In this document: piece after piece, positions 22,436 through 33,659 of the stretch | Position numbering within the stretch: the stretch's first letter is position 1 | Layout of the letters: every line of letters starts with the position of its first letter | Assembly (NCBI GenBank): GCA_030680355.1 | Contig: JAUXVF010000022.1 | Location: forward strand, 124,001-188,000 | Length of the DNA: 64,000 nt | Source: Caulobacter sp. | GTDB lineage: Bacteria > Pseudomonadota > Alphaproteobacteria > Caulobacterales > Caulobacteraceae | Direction of reading: 5' to 3' | Position numbers and translations under genes: made by a program | Notes under the pieces: model-generated | The model's input: only the letters and a program-made list of their open reading frames with translations | Told to the model about the DNA's origin: nothing | The model's database searches: none

Positions 22436-25003
22436 ATGGGTTTACGTGAAAACGTGCGTGGATATTCGGTGCGGCAAGGACTGCTGACGGCGGCCCTGCT
22501 GGCCTCGTCGGCGATCGTCTCGCCGGCTTTCGCCCAGCAGGCTCCGGCCGGCCAGGCCCAGGTCGGGGAACTGGTGGTGACCGCCCAGCGTCGCGAACAG
22601 GCGCTCAACGACGTCGGCATGCCCATCCAGGCGTTCGGCGCCGAACAGCTCGAAGCCCTGCGCGTCACCAACGTTCAGGACCTGTCGTCCGTCGCGCCCA
22701 GCTTCACCGTCTCGCGGTCCTACCAGGGCGTGCCGACCTACACCCTGCGCGGCATCGGCTTTAACACCATCAACATGTCGGCCACCTCGACGGTCGGCAC
22801 CTACGTCGATGAAGTCGCCTACGCCTATCCGATGATGCTGACCGGTCCGATGTTCGACCTGGCGCGCGTTGAGGTGCTCAAGGGGCCGCAGGGCACTCTG
22901 TATGGCCGCAACACCACCGCCGGCCTGATCAATTTCGTGACCCAGAAGCCGTCCACCCTGTTCGAGGCCCGGGCCGTCGCCGAGTTCGGCAACTATGGCA
23001 CGCACAATTTCGAGGGCATGGTCAGCGGCCCGTTCGGCGACCGCGCCCAGGGCCGGCTGTCGTTCCGCACCGAGGACAGCGACAAGGGCTGGCAGGAGTC
23101 CAACACCCGCAACGAGACGCTCGGCGAAGTCCACAAATACGGCCTGCGGGCCTCGCTGGCCTTCCAGCCGACCGACCGCCTCGACATCGACCTGTCCTAC
23201 TCGCAGTGGGGCAACACCTCCGACACCCTGGCCGCCCAGGCGATCGGCTTCACCCCGGGCACCGACCCGGTCTCCGGCACATCGAGCACCCGCCTGTTCA
23301 ACGCGCCGGGTCTGGCCACCTACATCAGCGGCCATCAACCGACCAACGCCAGCCAGGCGGACTGGACCCCGGCCTCGGTCCGGATCGCCGACATCGGCGC
23401 CGGCCGCGGCATCAACAAGCCGCTGCAGGAAGACTCGACCTTCAAGGCCGGCAAGCTGTCGGTCCGCTGGGAGATCAACGACGATCTGCGCCTGGTCTCG
23501 CTGACCAGCTACAACGACATTGATCGCAATGGCGTGATGGACTGGAGCGGCGCGCCCTACAACGTCCTGATCCAGGACGCCCAGGGCGAGATCCAGTCGT
23601 TCGCCGAGGAAATCCGGCTCGAGGGCGGCAATGACCGGGTCACCTGGCTGGTCGGCGCCTACTATGGCAAGGACGAGATCGTCGACGGCAACCGCACCCT
23701 GTTCCGCGACAACGCCAACGTCCGCTTCTTCGAGTACCTGACCACGCTGCTGGTCACCGATTCGCCGATGCCTCCGGGCTTCCCGACCCCGGCGCCCGGC
23801 ACCTATTCCACCGGTCCCTACGCCGGCGGCCTTGGCGCGGGCGGGGCCTATACGGCCACCCAGGCCTCGACGGCGTTCCAGAGCTATATCGACGACGGCC
23901 AGATCAAGACGACCACCGCCAGCCTCTTCGCCAGCGCTGACTGGCAGCTGACCGACGCGCTCAGCCTGACCACCGGCATTCGCTATACGCAGGACAAACA
24001 GGACGCCACGGTCTGCTCACGCGACTCCAACGGCGTGATGCTGCCCAACGTCAACATCACCAACCGCTACCTCTATGGCATCTTCTACGGCGCCACCCTG
24101 CCGGCTGACGTCCAGGCGGGCGGCTGCGTGACCACCAACATCGACTTCAGCCAGCCCTACGGTTCCCGGACCGGCGTGCGGGGCCCCGTGGTGTCGTCGC
24201 TGGACGAGGACAACATCGCCTGGCGGCTGGCCCTGAACTGGGAGGTCAACGACGACGTTCTGCTGTTCGGTTCGGTGTCGCAGGGCGCCAAGGCCGGCGG
24301 CGCGCCGGTCAACACCGCCAGCCTGGCGATCCAGAATCTTCCGGCCAAGCAGGAGCAGCTGCTGGCCTATGAAGTGGGCGTCAAGGCCGGCCTGTTCGAG
24401 CGTCGCGTGCAGGCCAACATCTCGGCCTTCTACTACGACTACACCGACAAACAGCTGAGCACCTACAACCCCGATCCGCTCTACACGGCCCTGGCCCGGC
24501 TCCAGAACGTGCCGGACTCCTTCGCCTACGGGGTGGACGGTGAAATCACCTGGCGGGTCAGCGACAACCTGACGGCCATCGGGTCGGCGACCTTCCTGCA
24601 CACCGAGATCCAGGACTTTGTCGGCACCAACGGGGCCGGCCTGCCGGCCAACTATGACGGCAAGCCGTTCCTCTACAGCCCCGAATTCCTCGGCAGCATG
24701 ACCTTCCTCTACAAGCGCGACCTGACCGACACCCTCGGTCTGAGCGCGACCCTGAACGGGCGTTACCAGAAGGAGTCGCACGCTGATCTGGAAGGCAATC
24801 CGCTGTTCGTGATCCCCGACTACGGGGTGGTCAACGCCAGCATCGGCGTCAACAGCCTCGACGGTCGCTGGGACCTGACGGCCTGGGCGCGCAACCTGAC
24901 GGACGAGTACTATTGGACGGCGGTCGCCAGCAACGCCAACACGGTCGTGCGTTTCCCTGGCCAGACGCGCACCTTCGGCGTGGCCCTGACCATCAAATAC
25001 TGA
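22436..25003 (+). CDS. TonB-dependent outer membrane receptor
   Basis: 855 residues. The N-terminus has a cleavable signal peptide (LLTAALLASSAIVSPAFAQQ), a TonB box region (GELVVTAQRREQALNDV) and the plug domain (TNVQDLSSVAPSF, YTLRGIGFN, VEVLKGPQGTLYGRNTTAGLINF). The rest is the 22-strand barrel, ending with the aromatic-terminated strand FGVALTIKY. It imports a large or scarce nutrient using TonB energy; the ligand is not predictable, but the plug type is that of the IroN/sugar/polyphenol-like receptors abundant in Caulobacterales. GGAGGA precedes the ATG. A terminator and an AraC-type regulator gene follow. Confidence 0.95.
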   Translation: MGLRENVRGYSVRQGLLTAALLASSAIVSPAFAQQAPAGQAQVGELVVTAQRREQALNDVGMPIQAFGAEQLEALRVTNVQDLSSVAPSFTVSRSYQGVPTYTLRGIGFNTINMSATSTVGTYVDEVAYAYPMMLTGPMFDLARVEVLKGPQGTLYGRNTTAGLINFVTQKPSTLFEARAVAEFGNYGTHNFEGMVSGPFGDRAQGRLSFRTEDSDKGWQESNTRNETLGEVHKYGLRASLAFQPTDRLDIDLSYSQWGNTSDTLAAQAIGFTPGTDPVSGTSSTRLFNAPGLATYISGHQPTNASQADWTPASVRIADIGAGRGINKPLQEDSTFKAGKLSVRWEINDDLRLVSLTSYNDIDRNGVMDWSGAPYNVLIQDAQGEIQSFAEEIRLEGGNDRVTWLVGAYYGKDEIVDGNRTLFRDNANVRFFEYLTTLLVTDSPMPPGFPTPAPGTYSTGPYAGGLGAGGAYTATQASTAFQSYIDDGQIKTTTASLFASADWQLTDALSLTTGIRYTQDKQDATVCSRDSNGVMLPNVNITNRYLYGIFYGATLPADVQAGGCVTTNIDFSQPYGSRTGVRGPVVSSLDEDNIAWRLALNWEVNDDVLLFGSVSQGAKAGGAPVNTASLAIQNLPAKQEQLLAYEVGVKAGLFERRVQANISAFYYDYTDKQLSTYNPDPLYTALARLQNVPDSFAYGVDGEITWRVSDNLTAIGSATFLHTEIQDFVGTNGAGLPANYDGKPFLYSPEFLGSMTFLYKRDLTDTLGLSATLNGRYQKESHADLEGNPLFVIPDYGVVNASIGVNSLDGRWDLTAWARNLTDEYYWTAVASNANTVVRFPGQTRTFGVALTIKY

Positions 25004-25058
25004 CCACGACACTCCGCCAAAGGGCGCTTTCTCCTCCCCGAGAGCGCGGCCCGGCATT

Positions 25059-25094
25059 GGGCGCGTCCGATCCGTATCGGGCGCGCCCCTTTTT
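25059..25094 (+). terminator. Rho-independent terminator after the TonB receptor gene
   Basis: A 13-bp stem (25059-25071 with 25076-25088, one wobble) with a CCGT loop is followed by CTTTTT (25089-25094). Confidence 0.88.
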
Positions 25095-25133
25095 CGTGGC
25101 CTTTCGCAACGTCACGCGGCCTAGTCTGACCAA

Positions 25134-26204
25134 ATGGTCGAGCGGGTCGGAACATGCGAGCCGGATGCGGCGGGGACGGCCGGTGCGCGGTCGTTCGCGG
25201 CCGGGCGTTTTCGGGCGCCGCGCCGCTACCTCGATCTGCTGGTCGGCGCCGAGGCGGCCGCCGCGCTTCTGGCCCGGGCGGCGCCCGTCGGCGGCAACCA
25301 GATGCAGGGCGAATGGCTGCCCTCGATGCTGTTTCTCAATCTCTGCCTCGACCATATGCGCGGGACCGAGGACGAGGCTTTCGGCGCCGCTCCCGGGAAG
25401 GTGCCGCTCGGCACCTTCGGCCTGCTGATCGCCGCCGCCGCGCAGGGCGACACCCTGGACGAGGCGCTGCGACGGTTCGCCGCCGCGGCCCCGATGCTGC
25501 GCCCCGACCTCCGGATCCAGTTCAGCCGAACCCGTCGCGGCCTGCTCCTGTCATTTGACTACGAGGGCGAGCGGGATGCGCGCCGGGACCTGGTTCTGGA
25601 AATCTTCGGCCTGACCGTGCACTGCGGCGTCCGCTGGTTGACGGGGCGGCGGTTGAAGGCCGCGTTCGTGCAGACTCCTCCGCCCCTTCCGTCCCTCGGG
25701 CCGTCGCTGTTGCGGCCGGTGGTGTCTCCTGTCCTGCTCCGACGCCGCGGCGGCGTGACCATCGCCTATGAAACCGCCGACGCCGATGCGCCGGTTCTGC
25801 CGGTCAAATATCAGCACTGGGCGGCCCATGAGCTGGGTGAATTCACCCGGCTGCTTGACGAGGCCGCCCGGGACCAGCTCGCGCCGGCGGACGCGGCGCC
25901 CCCCGATATCGTCAGGCAGGTGCGGGCCATCCTCGGCGGCGAGGCCTGGGGCGAACGGGCCGCGGCCCGGGCCATGGGGATGAGCCCAGCGACCCTGCGC
26001 CGGAGGATGGCGGAAGCGGGCTCATCGTTCCGCGCCGTCTCCAGCGAGGCGAGACGAACCACCGCCTCGACCCTTCTGGCGACGGAAGATTCGCTGGAGG
26101 ATGTCGCGGCCAAGCTGGGCTTTTCGGACGCCCGCAGCCTGCGGCGAGCCTGTCATGGCTGGTTCGGCATGGCTCCGGCGGCGTACCGGCGTCTGGCGCG
26201 CTAG
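25134..26204 (+). CDS. AraC-family transcriptional regulator
   Basis: 356 residues. The N-terminal 200 residues match the arabinose-binding-like domain of OruR/ArgR-type AraC regulators (GEWLPSMLFLNLCLDHM...GTFGLLIAAAAQGDTLDEALRRF). The C-terminus holds the two HTH motifs: AARAMGMSPATLRRRMAEAGSSF and DVAAKLGFSDARSLRRACHGWFG, ending with the conserved P.AYR. It lies downstream of the TonB-dependent receptor on the same strand but behind a terminator, so it is transcribed separately; control of the receptor is a guess based on proximity. Confidence 0.88.
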   Translation: MVERVGTCEPDAAGTAGARSFAAGRFRAPRRYLDLLVGAEAAAALLARAAPVGGNQMQGEWLPSMLFLNLCLDHMRGTEDEAFGAAPGKVPLGTFGLLIAAAAQGDTLDEALRRFAAAAPMLRPDLRIQFSRTRRGLLLSFDYEGERDARRDLVLEIFGLTVHCGVRWLTGRRLKAAFVQTPPPLPSLGPSLLRPVVSPVLLRRRGGVTIAYETADADAPVLPVKYQHWAAHELGEFTRLLDEAARDQLAPADAAPPDIVRQVRAILGGEAWGERAAARAMGMSPATLRRRMAEAGSSFRAVSSEARRTTASTLLATEDSLEDVAAKLGFSDARSLRRACHGWFGMAPAAYRRLAR

Positions 26205-26231
26205 GCTGACCGGCCAGGGCGGCGTCGCCCT

Positions 26232-26723
26232 TCAGGACTCCATCACGCCGAGGGCCTGCACGCGGCTGACCAGCTGGCGCAGGTTGGCGATATTGGCCGC
26301 CTGCAGCGGCTGGTGCTGGGGGATGGAGAGGACGGCGGTCGGGATGATGACCCCGCCCTTGACGCGCTGGCAGACGCCCATGGCCTCGAGCCGCTTGATG
26401 CAGCGGCGCGCGGTCTCGCGGGGGATGCCGAGGGATCCGGCCACGGCCAGGGCGCTGACCGGCCGGCGCTCGCTGTCAGGGGGCAGGTCGTCGAGCCGGA
26501 CATAGCGCGCGTCCTGCCGGGCGTTCAGATGGGCTGTGTTGGCCGAGACAATCTCGGCGATGACGATGGCGGCGATCATGTCGCCGCCGAGCACTGAGGA
26601 CAGCAGCCGCAGGGATTTCAGGGCGTATTCCGTGCCCAGGCGTACGGCGAGCCGGGTCCGGTCGTCGTTTTCCGGGGGCGGAATGACAGGCGGGACCGGG
26701 TCTGTTTCGTTGGTCAAGACCAC
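26232..26723 (-). CDS. HTH-domain transcriptional regulator, unassigned family
   Basis: 163 residues. The middle (RRPVSALAVAGSLGIPRETARRCIKRLEAMGVCQRVKGGVII) is a winged-helix motif like those of GntR/MarR or Crp C-terminal domains; the N-terminal part contains a helical segment (GGDMIAAIVIAEIVSANTAHLN) that could dimerise. There is no ligand-binding domain that I recognise. It is the last gene of a minus-strand run acs, aminotransferase, HTH, but 48 bases separate it from the aminotransferase. Confidence 0.7.
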   Translation of the reverse strand: MVLTNETDPVPPVIPPPENDDRTRLAVRLGTEYALKSLRLLSSVLGGDMIAAIVIAEIVSANTAHLNARQDARYVRLDDLPPDSERRPVSALAVAGSLGIPRETARRCIKRLEAMGVCQRVKGGVIIPTAVLSIPQHQPLQAANIANLRQLVSRVQALGVMES

Positions 26724-26771
26724 ACTCGGGAACTGGTCGTCGCCACCCGTCCGGGGATGGTCATTGGCAAA

Positions 26772-27929
26772 CTAGGCTGTCGTCCGTGCGCCGACAATGG
26801 ACGTTCGGGCCGCGAACCATGGCCGCAGCCGCGTCAGGGCGTCCTCGACCTCCGGCGTCGAGACCGCGAAACTGATGCGGATGAACCGCCGCCCCTCGAC
26901 CGGGTCGAAGTCGACGCCCGAGGCGACGGCCACCCCGGTGTCGCGCAACAGGTCCATGCAGAAGGCCAGGCTGTCGCCGGTCAGATGGGCGACGCTGGCG
27001 TAGATGTAGAAGGCGCCGTCGGGCGGGGCGATGTCGGCCAGGCCCAGCGACGGCAGGGCTTCCAGCAGCAGGGCGCGGTTGCGGCGGTAGACGGCGACAT
27101 GGCCTTCGAGCTCCTGCGTCTCGTCCATGGCCGCCAGACCGGCATGCTGGCTCAGCGACGGGGCGGTCAGGAACAGGTTGCCGACCAGGGCCCGGGCGGC
27201 GGGGACCAGGTCGCGCGGGGCCAGCAGCCAGCCGAGCCGCCAGGCCACCATGCTGAAGTATTTGCTGAAGCTGTTGACGATCAGGGCGTCTGGCGCGAAC
27301 TCCAGCATCGAGCGGCAGGGGCCGACATAGCTGAGCCCGTGATAGATCTCGTCGGAGACGATGCGGATGTTGCGGGCGCGGCAGACGTCGGCGATGGCCG
27401 CCAGTTCGTCGGCGGCGATGATCGTGCCGGTCGGGTTGGCCGGGCTGGCCAGAATGACGCCGGCCGGCGCCGGGTCCAGCGCCGCCAGATGCGCCGCCGT
27501 CAGCTGAAAGCGGCTCTCCGCCCCGCAGGCGATCTCCACCGGCTCCATCCGCAGGGCCTTGAGGGTGTTGCGGTAGGCGACATAGCCGGGGCGGGCCAGG
27601 GCCACGCGGTCGCCCGGTTCGAAGGCTGACAGCAGCGCCAGCACCAGGGCCGGCGAGGCGCCGCAGGTCAGCACGATGCGGCCCTCCTCGACCTCGACCC
27701 CGTAGGTTTCGGCGTAGTGGCGGGCGATGCGGGCGCGCAGGGCCGGGCTTTCCCAGTAGCCCATGCCGTCGGCGTCGAGCACCTCGTGGGCGGTGGCGAT
27801 GGCCGCCTTCGGCGCCCCGGTCGAGGGCTGGCCGAACTCCATATGGATGATCGACCGACCCTCGCTCTTCAGCTGATGGGCCAGCCGGCTGATGGCGATG
27901 GCGTGAAAGGGCTCGATCTGCGCGGTCAT
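26772..27929 (-). CDS. PLP-dependent class I/II aminotransferase
   Basis: 385 residues with the fold-type I aspartate aminotransferase signatures: YWESPALRARIARHY, SPANPTGTIIAADEL, IVSDEIYHGLSYVG and the PLP-lysine region VNSFSKYFSMVAWRLGWLLAP, and a C-terminal Arg in GRRFIRISFAVS for the substrate carboxylate. It transfers an amino group between an amino acid and a 2-oxo acid; the specific substrate is not predictable. It starts 63 bases downstream of the acs stop on the same strand. Confidence 0.9.
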   Translation of the reverse strand: MTAQIEPFHAIAISRLAHQLKSEGRSIIHMEFGQPSTGAPKAAIATAHEVLDADGMGYWESPALRARIARHYAETYGVEVEEGRIVLTCGASPALVLALLSAFEPGDRVALARPGYVAYRNTLKALRMEPVEIACGAESRFQLTAAHLAALDPAPAGVILASPANPTGTIIAADELAAIADVCRARNIRIVSDEIYHGLSYVGPCRSMLEFAPDALIVNSFSKYFSMVAWRLGWLLAPRDLVPAARALVGNLFLTAPSLSQHAGLAAMDETQELEGHVAVYRRNRALLLEALPSLGLADIAPPDGAFYIYASVAHLTGDSLAFCMDLLRDTGVAVASGVDFDPVEGRRFIRISFAVSTPEVEDALTRLRPWFAARTSIVGARTTA

Positions 27930-27992
27930 GCAGCGGTCAAAGCGCGAAACCGGAAACGGGGCAAGGGGCCTGTCGAGCGCCCCAACTCCGCG

Positions 27993-29933
<1,941 letters not shown>

Positions 29934-30016
29934 GTCCGTCTCCCTTGTCTTCCTGTTGCACGGGAGTATGCGGAAGGCGGTCGGCGGCGCAAGGACGTCG
30001 CCGCAGGAGTTTTGTC

Positions 30017-30766
30017 ATGCTGCTCGCCAAATCCACCTGGCCCGAGATCGAGGCCTACCTCAGTCGCTCGAAAACGGTGGTGGTGCCGATCGGCTCCAAC
30101 GAACAGCACGGGCCCACGGGCCTGCTCGGCACCGACTGGATGTGCCCGGAGATCATCGCCCATGAGGCCCAGACCGGGCGCGACGACCTGCTGATCGCCC
30201 CGACCTTCAACATCGGCATGGCCCAGCACCATCTGGGCTTTCCCGGCACCATCAGCCTGCGGCCCTCAACCTTCATCGCCGCCATCGGCGACTGGTGCCG
30301 CTCGCTCGGCGGGCACGGTTTCGAGAAGATCTATTTCCTCAACGGCCACGGCGGCAACGTCCACACCATCGAGGCGGCGTTCAGCGAGCTCTACGCCGAG
30401 TCCAGTTTCGCCGGCCTGCCGCGCGGCTTCGCCTGCAAGCTCAAGAACTGGTGGGACCTGACCGGGGTCTTCGCCCTGGCCAACCGCCAGTTCCCCGTCG
30501 GCCATGGCGGTCACGCCACGCCGTCGGAGATCGCCGTCACCCAATGGGCCTATCCCGACGCCATCAAGAGCGCCAACTACGCCCCCCAGATCGCCCCGAC
30601 CGGCCCGATCCGCGAGGCCCTCGACTTCCGCGCCCGCTATCCCGACGGCCGCATGGGCTCCGACCCGGGTCTGGCGACGCCGGAAAAGGGCGGCGAGCTG
30701 GTCGCCCTGGCGGCCAAGGGACTGATCGAGGACGTGGCGGCGTTCGGGGCGGAGGCGATGCCTTGA
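30017..30766 (+). CDS. creatininase-family amidohydrolase
   Basis: 249 residues. The metal-binding signatures of the creatininase family are present: VPIGSNEQHGPTGLLGTDW near residue 30, LNGHGGNVHTIEAAF near 110 and a later Glu in HATPSEIAV. The family includes creatinine amidohydrolases and enzymes of F420, riboflavin and mycofactocin pathways; no companion gene here decides among them. The ATG at 30017 has AGGAG seven bases upstream. It is transcribed away from acs. Confidence 0.87.
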   Translation: MLLAKSTWPEIEAYLSRSKTVVVPIGSNEQHGPTGLLGTDWMCPEIIAHEAQTGRDDLLIAPTFNIGMAQHHLGFPGTISLRPSTFIAAIGDWCRSLGGHGFEKIYFLNGHGGNVHTIEAAFSELYAESSFAGLPRGFACKLKNWWDLTGVFALANRQFPVGHGGHATPSEIAVTQWAYPDAIKSANYAPQIAPTGPIREALDFRARYPDGRMGSDPGLATPEKGGELVALAAKGLIEDVAAFGAEAMP

Positions 30767-30772
30767 TCTCGT

Positions 30773-30844
30773 CTGTCATCCCCGACGCCGCATTGAAGGC
30801 TGGGTCCCGGCTCTCCGCGCTCCGCGCTGCGGCCGGGATGACAG
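30773..30844. repeat. short dispersed-type repeat with 10-bp terminal inversion
   Basis: CTGTCATCCC (30773-30782) and GGGATGACAG (30835-30844) are exact inverses bounding about 50 bases containing GGGTCCCGG. It fills the gap between the convergent creatininase-like and Rieske genes and belongs to the general TGTCATCCC-type repeat class of alphaproteobacteria. It may serve as a bidirectional terminator. Confidence 0.6.
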
Positions 30845-30850
30845 TGTGAG

Positions 30851-31210
30851 TTAGCCGGTCACGACCACGCCATCGACCACCACGACCGCCCAGGCCTCCA
30901 GCCGCTTGTCCGCGCAGGGGCCTGACGTGCAGACCCCGTCGCCGATGCGGAACAGCGCCCCGTGCCCGGAACACAGGATCAGGTCGTTCTCGCGGGTCAG
31001 ATGGCGGCCCGAGGGGCCGCCCAGCGGCCAGCCGTTGTGTGGGCAGGAATCGACATAGCCGACGAGGGCGCCGTCCTTGCGCACCACGAAGCCGGCGAAC
31101 AGCCGGTCGCCCTCGCGGAAGCGGAAATCCTTCGAGCCCGGGTCGGCGATCTCGTCGAGGCGGCAGAGGGTGACGCCCGCCGCCGGTCTGGCCGGGTTCA
31201 GTCTTTCCAC
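30851..31210 (-). CDS. Rieske [2Fe-2S] ferredoxin-like protein
   Basis: 119 residues from a GTG at 31210. The Rieske cluster ligands are clear: CPHNGWPLG (Cys-X-His) and CSGHGALF (Cys-X2-His) about 28 residues apart, with GPC after the second. It has no transmembrane helix and no oxygenase domain, so it is a small soluble Rieske protein, probably an electron carrier; no partner oxygenase is nearby. The start overlaps the end of the YCII gene by 13 bases, which suggests coupled translation. Confidence 0.83.
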   Translation of the reverse strand: MERLNPARPAAGVTLCRLDEIADPGSKDFRFREGDRLFAGFVVRKDGALVGYVDSCPHNGWPLGGPSGRHLTRENDLILCSGHGALFRIGDGVCTSGPCADKRLEAWAVVVVDGVVVTG

Positions 31211-31488
31211 GGCATGGTGACCCGCCAGGGCTCGACGCTGGAGGTCTCGTAGAGGCCGGCCTTCGAATAGGGATCGGCGGCGTGCCAGGCCCGGGCGGCC
31301 TCGAGGCTTTCGGCCTCGATGATGATCAGCGAGCCGGCCATGCCGCCGTCGGCGTCGAGGAAGGGGCCGCCGAGCTTGAGCACGCCCGGCTGGCTGCCGC
31401 CCCAGTCCAGATGCGCCTGACGGGTGGCGGCGCGGATGGCGGCGCCCTCGGGGACGCGGTCTTTCCACTGGATGATGAAGAGGGGCAT
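31198..31488 (-). CDS. YCII-family protein
   Basis: 96 residues with the YciI dimeric ferredoxin-like fold: MPLFIIQWKDRVPEGAAIRAATRQAHLDW, LGGPFLDADGGMAGSLIIIEAES and ARAWHAADPYSKAGLYETSSVEPW, including the conserved His and Asp pair. Function is unknown; some members act as small isomerases or lactonases. It is ten bases downstream of gpsA and overlaps the Rieske gene; the four genes tsaD-gpsA-YCII-Rieske form one operon. Confidence 0.87.
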   Translation of the reverse strand: MPLFIIQWKDRVPEGAAIRAATRQAHLDWGGSQPGVLKLGGPFLDADGGMAGSLIIIEAESLEAARAWHAADPYSKAGLYETSSVEPWRVTMPWKD

Positions 31489-31498
31489 GGGCGGCTCC

Positions 31499-32500
31499 TT
31501 AGAATTCGGTCTTCAGGGGGCGCGACAGCAGGCCGATGATGGCCTCGTCGACATCGACCTCGCCGGCCAGGATGGCGGCGACAGCCTCGCAGATCGGCAT
31601 CTCGACCCCGACCTGATGGGCCAGGGCGACCACCGCCGGGGCGGTGGCGACGCCTTCGGCCACGGTCAGTTTGCCGCTCAGGGCCTGGTCGAGGGTCTGG
31701 CCCTGGCCGAGGGCCACGCCGACGCTCATGTTGCGCGACTGCAGGCTGGAACAGGTCAGCACCAGGTCGCCGAGGCCGCAGAGGCCGGCGACGGTCTCGG
31801 CCTCGCCGCCCAGGGCGACGGCCATGCGCGTCATCTCGGCGAAGCCGCGGGTGATCAGGGCGGCGTGGGCGCTGCGGCCCAGACCCTTGCCCTCGACGAC
31901 GCCGCAGGCGATGGCCAGCACGTTCTTGATCGCCCCGCCGGCCTCGGCGCCGATCACGTCGGCGGCCAGATAGGGCCGGAAGGTCGGGGTGGCGATGGTT
32001 TCGGCGAGGATCTTGCCGAGGTCCTGATCGGGGCAGGCCAGGGTCACGGCCGTGGGCAGGCCGCGGGCCACCTCGCCGGCGAAACTGGGTCCCGACAGCA
32101 CCGCCGGGGCCGCCTCGGGCAGGGCCTCGACCAGCACCTGGCTCATCAGGCTCAGCGTCTTCTGTTCGACGCCCTTGGAGCACAGCACGACCGGCAGCCC
32201 CGGGCGGATATGGGGCCGAAGGGCGGTCAGGGTCGCGCGCAGATGCTGCGCCGGGGTCACCGCCAGCAGGACGTCGCAGGCGGCGAGGTCGGCCAGGTCG
32301 GTGGTGGCGCTGACGTTGGCGTGCAGCGGCACGCCGGGCAGGAACACGGTGTTTTCCCGTCGCTCGCGGATGTCGGCGACGACCTCGGTCTCGCGGGCCT
32401 GGATCAGGACCGTCATGCCGGCGCGGGCGCAGACCTCGGCCAGGGCGGTGCCCCAGGCCCCGCCGCCGATGACGCCCGCGTGTTTGAAGTCCTGAGTCAT
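31499..32500 (-). CDS. gpsA: glycerol-3-phosphate dehydrogenase [NAD(P)+]
   Basis: 333 residues. The nucleotide-binding motif [15 protein letters not shown], the LCSKGVEQ segment, [14 protein letters not shown] and the catalytic Lys in [12 protein letters not shown] define GpsA, which makes sn-glycerol 3-phosphate from dihydroxyacetone phosphate for phospholipids. The ATG at 32500 overlaps the tsaD stop (ATGA); the longer frame to 32707 is inside tsaD. The coupling with tsaD is common in alphaproteobacteria. Confidence 0.95.
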   Translation of the reverse strand: MTQDFKHAGVIGGGAWGTALAEVCARAGMTVLIQARETEVVADIRERRENTVFLPGVPLHANVSATTDLADLAACDVLLAVTPAQHLRATLTALRPHIRPGLPVVLCSKGVEQKTLSLMSQVLVEALPEAAPAVLSGPSFAGEVARGLPTAVTLACPDQDLGKILAETIATPTFRPYLAADVIGAEAGGAIKNVLAIACGVVEGKGLGRSAHAALITRGFAEMTRMAVALGGEAETVAGLCGLGDLVLTCSSLQSRNMSVGVALGQGQTLDQALSGKLTVAEGVATAPAVVALAHQVGVEMPICEAVAAILAGEVDVDEAIIGLLSRPLKTEF

Positions 32501-33585
32501 GCCTTGGCGCCCTTGCGGCCGGGGATGTGGGTGGGGTTGGACGCCGCCGTCGCCGCGTCGAGCGGCCAGCGCGGCCGTGCCGGCGCGTCCAGTGGATCGG
32601 TCAGGCCCAGCGCCAGCCGTTCGGCCCCGGCCAGGGCGATCATGGCGGCGTTGTCGGTGCAGTATTTCAGCGGCGGGGCGTGGAAGGAGAAACCATGCGC
32701 GCCGCAAGCCTGTTCCAGCCGCGTCCGCACGGCCCGATTGGCGGCCACGCCCCCGGCCACGACAAAGCGCAGGTCGCCGCCGTCATGGGCGTCGGCATAG
32801 GCGGCCATGGCCCGCTCGGTGCGTTCGGCCAGCTGACGGGCGATGGCGAACTGCACTGAGGCGGCCAGGTCGCGGCGGTCGACGTCGCCGGTCAGGCCGG
32901 CGGCGGCGCGGGCGGCGGCGGTCTTCAGGCCGGAGAAGGAGAAGTCGAATCCCTCGCGGCCGAGCAGGGCGCGGGGCAGGGGGAAGCGGGCGGGGTCGCC
33001 GCCCTCGGCGAGCTGTTCGAGGGCCGGGCCGCCCGGATAGCCGAGGCCCATGGACTTGGCGATCTTGTCGAAGGCCTCGCCGGCGGCGTCGTCGATGGTC
33101 GTGCCCATCCGCCGACAGGCGCCGACCCCGGCCACCTCGAGCAGCTGGCAATGGCCGCCGCTGACCAGCAGCAGCAGGAAGGGATAGGGGATGTCGTCCT
33201 CGAGCCGGGCCGACAGGGCGTGGCCTTCGAGGTGATTGACCGCGATCAGCGGCAGGCCCCGGGCCAGGGCCGCGGCCTTGCCGAAGGACAGGCCGACCAT
33301 GACGCCGCCGACCAGGCCGGGACCGGCCGTCGCGGCGACGCCCGACAATCCGTCCCAGCCGACGCCGGCCTCGGTCAGGGCCCGGGCGACAATGCCGTCG
33401 ATCGACTCGACATGGGACCGGGCGGCGATTTCAGGCACCACCCCGCCATAGGGGGCGTGCTCGGCCACCTGGGTGGCGATGATCGAGGACAGCACCTGCA
33501 CACGACCGTCATCGCCGCGTCGCACGACGGCGGCGGCGGTTTCATCGCAGCTGGTTTCGATCCCGAGGAGGGTAAGACTGGTCAT
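32497..33585 (-). CDS. tsaD: tRNA N6-threonylcarbamoyladenosine synthase subunit TsaD
   Basis: 362 residues of the ASKHA fold: [15 protein letters not shown] at the N-terminus, [14 protein letters not shown], the metal-binding [10 protein letters not shown], and [11 protein letters not shown]. TsaD with TsaB, TsaE and TsaC makes t6A at position 37 of ANN-reading tRNAs. It is divergent from hemC, with 74 bases between the starts, and overlaps gpsA by four bases. Confidence 0.96.
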   Translation of the reverse strand: MTSLTLLGIETSCDETAAAVVRRGDDGRVQVLSSIIATQVAEHAPYGGVVPEIAARSHVESIDGIVARALTEAGVGWDGLSGVAATAGPGLVGGVMVGLSFGKAAALARGLPLIAVNHLEGHALSARLEDDIPYPFLLLLVSGGHCQLLEVAGVGACRRMGTTIDDAAGEAFDKIAKSMGLGYPGGPALEQLAEGGDPARFPLPRALLGREGFDFSFSGLKTAAARAAAGLTGDVDRRDLAASVQFAIARQLAERTERAMAAYADAHDGGDLRFVVAGGVAANRAVRTRLEQACGAHGFSFHAPPLKYCTDNAAMIALAGAERLALGLTDPLDAPARPRWPLDAATAASNPTHIPGRKGAKA

Positions 33586-33659
33586 CTACGTTGCGGCCTG
33601 GGCGACCCTCGTATAGCAGCGGGGCGTCCTTCTTTCCCGCCCGAGGTAGCCCCCCCGCC